Of a DNA stretch of 7,614 bases, positions 5,854 to 7,614 are shown piece after piece. The notes under the pieces were generated by a model. It saw only the letters and a program-made list of their open reading frames with translations. It did no database searches and was not told the origin of the DNA. The DNA is from Holosporales bacterium (lineage in GTDB: Bacteria > Pseudomonadota > Alphaproteobacteria > RUG11792): assembly GCA_031257415.1 (NCBI GenBank), contig JAIROR010000046.1:1-7614 (forward strand). Direction: 5' to 3'. Every line of letters begins with the position of its first letter. Position 1 is the stretch's first letter. Made by a program: the position numbers and the translations under genes.

Positions 5854-6147
5854 ATGAAATTGGAATGGGGAAGGAAGGTAACTTGTCCATCGTGTTCGCT
5901 GCGGTTGTATGACATGATGAGGTCTCCTATAGAGTGTCCGTATTGCGGACACCAGTTTGAGGACGCTATTGATGTGCGTCTCCGGAAGAAGGCTGCCATG
6001 ACGATTGAGGAGACAATGAAGGCTCATATGGATTTTGAGTTTGCAGAAGAAGGACTCAGCGTAGATGAAACAGACACTATAGTTCTTGATGATGACGGCA
6101 TAGAAACGGATATAGATGTTATCAAAATCAAGGAACTCGGGGAGTAG
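5854..6147 (+). CDS. FYDLN-acid family (TIGR02300-like) protein with zinc ribbon
   Basis: A 97-residue protein related to the alphaproteobacterial FYDLN-acid family, whose function is not established. The family's N-terminal block typically reads like RxCPETGxKFYDLNxDPxVSPYTG. Here it is KVTCPSCSLRLYDMMRSPIE followed by CPYCGHQF, so the two turns carry cysteine pairs (C11/C14 and C28/C31) that should bind zinc as a ribbon, and FYDLN is replaced by LYDMM. The middle (about 40-70) is a charged helix-forming region. The end is acidic (DETDTIVLDDDGIETDID, 71-88), as in the family. It is separated from trpS by three bases and both are probably transcribed from the promoter at 5784-5812. A zinc-ribbon role in binding RNA, ribosomes or RNA polymerase would be a guess. 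Confidence 0.75.
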   Translation: MKLEWGRKVTCPSCSLRLYDMMRSPIECPYCGHQFEDAIDVRLRKKAAMTIEETMKAHMDFEFAEEGLSVDETDTIVLDDDGIETDIDVIKIKELGE

Positions 6148-6150
6148 AGT

Positions 6151-7161
6151 ATGGAGCACACCAAAGAAATTGTGCTGACGGGAGATAGACCGACTGGGTG
6201 CTTGCACCTTGGTCACTACATCGGCTCTCTCAAAAATAGAATAGATCTTCAGAATATCTATGAAAAGTGTTACATTATGGTCGCCGATACTCAGGCTCTA
6301 TCAGATAATTTTAATAATCCTGGGAAAGTTATCGAGAATGTTGTTGAAATATGCAAGGACTATCTTGCTGTTGGCATAGACCCTCTTAAATCAACAATCT
6401 TTATTCAGTCGATGATTCCAGAGCTACCAGAACTCATGCTATACTATTTAAATCTGGTCACGTTATCGAGGCTCGAAAGAAACCCAACCGTCAAGTCTGA
6501 GCTCCAACAAAGGGAGTTCGGAATGTCTGTCCCAGTAGGGTTTTTATGTTATCCAGTGAGCCAAATCGCCGATATAACGGCTTTTAAGGCCACTATCGTT
6601 CCTGTTGGGGAAGATCAGCTTCCAATGATAGAGCTCTCCAATGAGGTAGTCAGAAGATTCAACATAACGTATAATAAAAGTGTTCTTCGCGAATCGCGGG
6701 CCCTCCTCGGAACAACAAAAAGACTAGTCGGAATCGATGGTAAATCAAAAGCCAGTAAATCGCTTAATAATGCTATATTTTTGTGTGATTCAGATGAAGA
6801 TATTCACGACAAAGTATACAGGATGTTTACGGATCCAGATCACATAAGAGTTTCAGATCCCGGCAAAGTCGAGGGTAATGTAGTTTTTGCTTATATGGAT
6901 GCTTTCTATGAAGATAGGGAGGAGCTGGAAGCTCTCAAAAAACATTATCAGGAGGGGGGGCTTGGCGACTCGTCCGTTAAAAGCCTGTTGTCTAGATCTC
7001 TTCAAAAATTGATAACTCCAATCCGAGAAAGACGAGCAGAAATAACAAAAAATTATGTCATGGATATCCTCATCGATGGCACAGCACGCGCTCGCAAAGA
7101 GGCAGCGAAAACACTCGGCGAAGTCAAGGAAGCAATAGGAATCGTGTATACCAGATCATGA
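6151..7161 (+). CDS. trpS: Tryptophanyl-tRNA synthetase
   Basis: Class I aminoacyl-tRNA synthetase that charges tRNA-Trp with tryptophan in the cytoplasm. The 336-residue length is normal. The ATP-binding HIGH motif is HLGH (19-22) within GDRPTGCLHLGHYIGSLKNR. The second signature is KASKS (200-204) in GIDGKSKASKSLNN, where the usual KMSKS methionine is alanine; both lysines are kept. The order LSRLERNPTVKSEL, PVSQIADITAFKA, PVGEDQLPMIE, FTDPDHIRVSDPGKVEGN and GGLGD...ITPIRERR matches the TrpRS type I recall from streptococci and lactobacilli more closely than the E. coli type. A Shine-Dalgarno GGGGAG (6139-6144) lies six bases before the ATG and overlaps the end of the preceding gene, three bases upstream. 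The enzyme appears intact. Acquisition by transfer is possible but unproven. Confidence 0.95.
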   Translation: MEHTKEIVLTGDRPTGCLHLGHYIGSLKNRIDLQNIYEKCYIMVADTQALSDNFNNPGKVIENVVEICKDYLAVGIDPLKSTIFIQSMIPELPELMLYYLNLVTLSRLERNPTVKSELQQREFGMSVPVGFLCYPVSQIADITAFKATIVPVGEDQLPMIELSNEVVRRFNITYNKSVLRESRALLGTTKRLVGIDGKSKASKSLNNAIFLCDSDEDIHDKVYRMFTDPDHIRVSDPGKVEGNVVFAYMDAFYEDREELEALKKHYQEGGLGDSSVKSLLSRSLQKLITPIRERRAEITKNYVMDILIDGTARARKEAAKTLGEVKEAIGIVYTRS

Positions 7162-7194
7162 AAAATTTTAAATTGGTATACTATGTGGTTTGTT

Positions 7195-7214
7195 AAGGAA
7201 GTACTTCTTTTTTT
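7195..7214 (+). terminator. Weak intrinsic terminator after trpS
   Basis: AAGGAA and TTCTTT can pair across a GTAC loop (6 pairs, one G-T wobble), followed by TTTT. It lies 34 bases after the trpS stop. The stem is AT-rich and weak, but the position and T-run are right. The T-run is also the start of the inner repeat copy. Confidence 0.4.
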
Positions 7215-7240
7215 ACAGTCTTGCAAAAATCTCCACAACC

Positions 7241-7256
7241 TTAACGATTTATTAAC
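7241..7256 (+). promoter_or_regulatory. CtrA-like box, right inner copy
   Basis: TTAA-CGATTTA-TTAAC, a full match to the TTAA-N7-TTAAC consensus. It is preceded by CCACAACC and followed about 10 bases later by ATGAGATACTGAAAGAATGAGGG, a context shared with the left box. Confidence 0.5.
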
Positions 7257-7299
7257 TCTATTTATGAGATACTGAAAGAATGAGGGTGTCGTTCAAGAA

Positions 7300-7325
7300 A
7301 CTTTAAAAGCGTTCGCTTTTAAAGT
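7300..7325. repeat. Hairpin module H1, right copy 1
   Basis: ACTTTAAAAGC and GCTTTTAAAGT form a perfect 11-base inverted repeat around loop GTTC. It is followed by GGGTATTTGGAATGAAATCGA, as in copy 2. Confidence 0.85.
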
Positions 7326-7365
7326 GGGTATTTGGAATGAAATCGATCAGGGATAACACTATAAA

Positions 7366-7391
7366 ACTTTAAAAGCATTCGCTTTTAAAGT
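7366..7391. repeat. Hairpin module H1, right copy 2
   Basis: ACTTTAAAAGC and GCTTTTAAAGT form a perfect 11-base inverted repeat around loop ATTC. The loop differs from copy 1 by one base while the stem is unchanged. Confidence 0.85.
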
Positions 7392-7402
7392 GGATATTTG
7401 GA

Positions 7403-7440
7403 ATGAAATCGACCGGAGACGGCTCCTGGGTCGATTTCAT
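7403..7440. repeat. Long hairpin module H2
   Basis: ATGAAATCGACC (7403-7414) pairs perfectly with GGTCGATTTCAT (7429-7440). Inside, GGAG (7415-7418) pairs with CTCC (7423-7426) around loop ACGG, leaving a 2-base bulge. This gives 16 pairs and is followed within a few bases by a T-rich run (TCTTTTTTG). It could act as a terminator on the plus strand. The left-flank counterpart (about 213-250) keeps only the outer six pairs intact. Confidence 0.75.
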
Positions 7441-7501
7441 GAGATTATCTTTTTTGTTCTTTAGATCCTTTCTGAAAAAAACCCAACATTTCCTTACAAC
7501 C

Positions 7502-7517
7502 TTAACGATTCCTTAAC
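7502..7517 (+). promoter_or_regulatory. CtrA-like box, right outer copy
   Basis: TTAA-CGATTCC-TTAAC, a full match to TTAA-N7-TTAAC. It lies about 65 bases before the outward-reading ATG at 7582 in the outer module, a plausible distance for a regulated promoter if that frame is a gene start. Confidence 0.5.
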
Positions 7518-7544
7518 TCTTTTATGAGATACTGATTATACGTT

Positions 7545-7614
7545 GGGTGGCGGGGGCGACTTAATCTTTTACGGTAAGGTGATGTTTACTGCGCTCAGAT
7601 ATACTCTTCTATCA
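7545..7614 (+). repeat. Outer 70-bp module, right copy (perfect inverted repeat)
   Basis: Exact reverse complement of bases 11-80, cut by the window end. Read outward, ATG at 7582 opens MFTALRYTLLS to the edge, with AAGG just two bases before it. The module starts GGGTGGCGGGGGCGAC, a GC-rich run unlike its AT-rich surroundings. Confidence 0.9.

Larger units (their letters stand above)
7208..7345 (+). repeat. Partial inner copy of the flank repeat, right side
   Basis: This stretch contains a CtrA-box module (about 7208-7288) and an H1 hairpin module followed by GTGGGTATTTGGAATGAAAT (7300-7345). The first part is the diverged reverse complement of left bases 79-155: CTCCACAACCTTAAC at the start and GAGATACTGAAAGAATGAGGG at the end are shared. 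The 70-bp outer module is absent. Here module A comes before H1, as expected if two repeat units are arranged in tandem on the right side and the first has lost its middle and outer parts. Confidence 0.75.
7361..7614 (+). repeat. Right copy of the composite inverted repeat
   Basis: On the plus strand this holds hairpin H1 (7366-7391), hairpin H2 (7403-7440), a T-rich spacer, the CtrA-like box (7502-7517) and the 70-bp outer module (7545-7614), the same order as the left flank read on the minus strand. It is cut by the window edge. Together with the left copy it brackets all the genes in inverted orientation. Confidence 0.85.

Noticed and set aside
7280..7306. Short ORF MRVSFKKL in the right inner repeat
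   Set aside because: Eight codons only. The equivalent frame in the left copy gives a different short peptide, so there is no sign of coding constraint.
1..7614. The whole window as a mobile element or defence island
   Set aside because: Inverted flanks suggest it, but all clear genes are housekeeping and no transposase, integrase, toxin or nuclease gene is visible.

Overview
This 7.6 kb window is moderately AT-rich (about 40% G+C by eye) and looks like chromosomal DNA of an alphaproteobacterium, most likely a host-associated lineage of the Rickettsiales/Holosporales kind. Evidence for this: a PopZ/DUF2497 protein directly behind a TolC-family gene, an RppH (IalA-like) Nudix enzyme, a relative of the alphaproteobacterial FYDLN-acid family, and sequences matching the CtrA site TTAA-N7-TTAAC. 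The assignment rests on recognised protein families and motifs; no search was run.

Layout. The left flank (1-460) is a composite repeat followed by the promoter region of a plus-strand run: tolC-like (461-2173), popZ (2183-2677), a fused iscU-iscA (2674-3393, ATGA overlap with popZ) and, after 61 bases, ruvA (3455-4057). After 177 bases with a possible promoter comes lepB (4235-4978). It converges on minus-strand rppH (4992-5477). A 376-base gap holds a possible rppH promoter, one doubtful small ORF and a good sigma-70-like promoter (5784-5812). That promoter precedes a two-gene unit: a zinc-ribbon FYDLN-like protein (5854-6147) and trpS (6151-7161). The right flank (about 7195-7614) holds a weak terminator and an inverted copy, partly duplicated, of the left-flank repeat.

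The genes are mostly housekeeping: efflux/secretion channel, cell-pole scaffold, Fe-S cluster assembly, Holliday-junction processing, signal-peptide cleavage, mRNA 5'-end decapping and tryptophan charging. They do not form one pathway, and no transposase, integrase or defence gene is present.

The unusual points are: (1) a single-chain IscU-IscA fusion whose IscU part lacks the canonical LPPVK chaperone-binding motif; (2) inverted composite repeats at both ends, with a 70-base perfect outer module, conserved hairpins and three CtrA-like boxes; (3) a near-identical 45-bp tandem repeat inside the tolC-like gene; (4) a TrpRS with KASKS in place of KMSKS and of a type I associate with streptococci and lactobacilli; (5) an FYDLN-family protein that carries a four-cysteine zinc ribbon.
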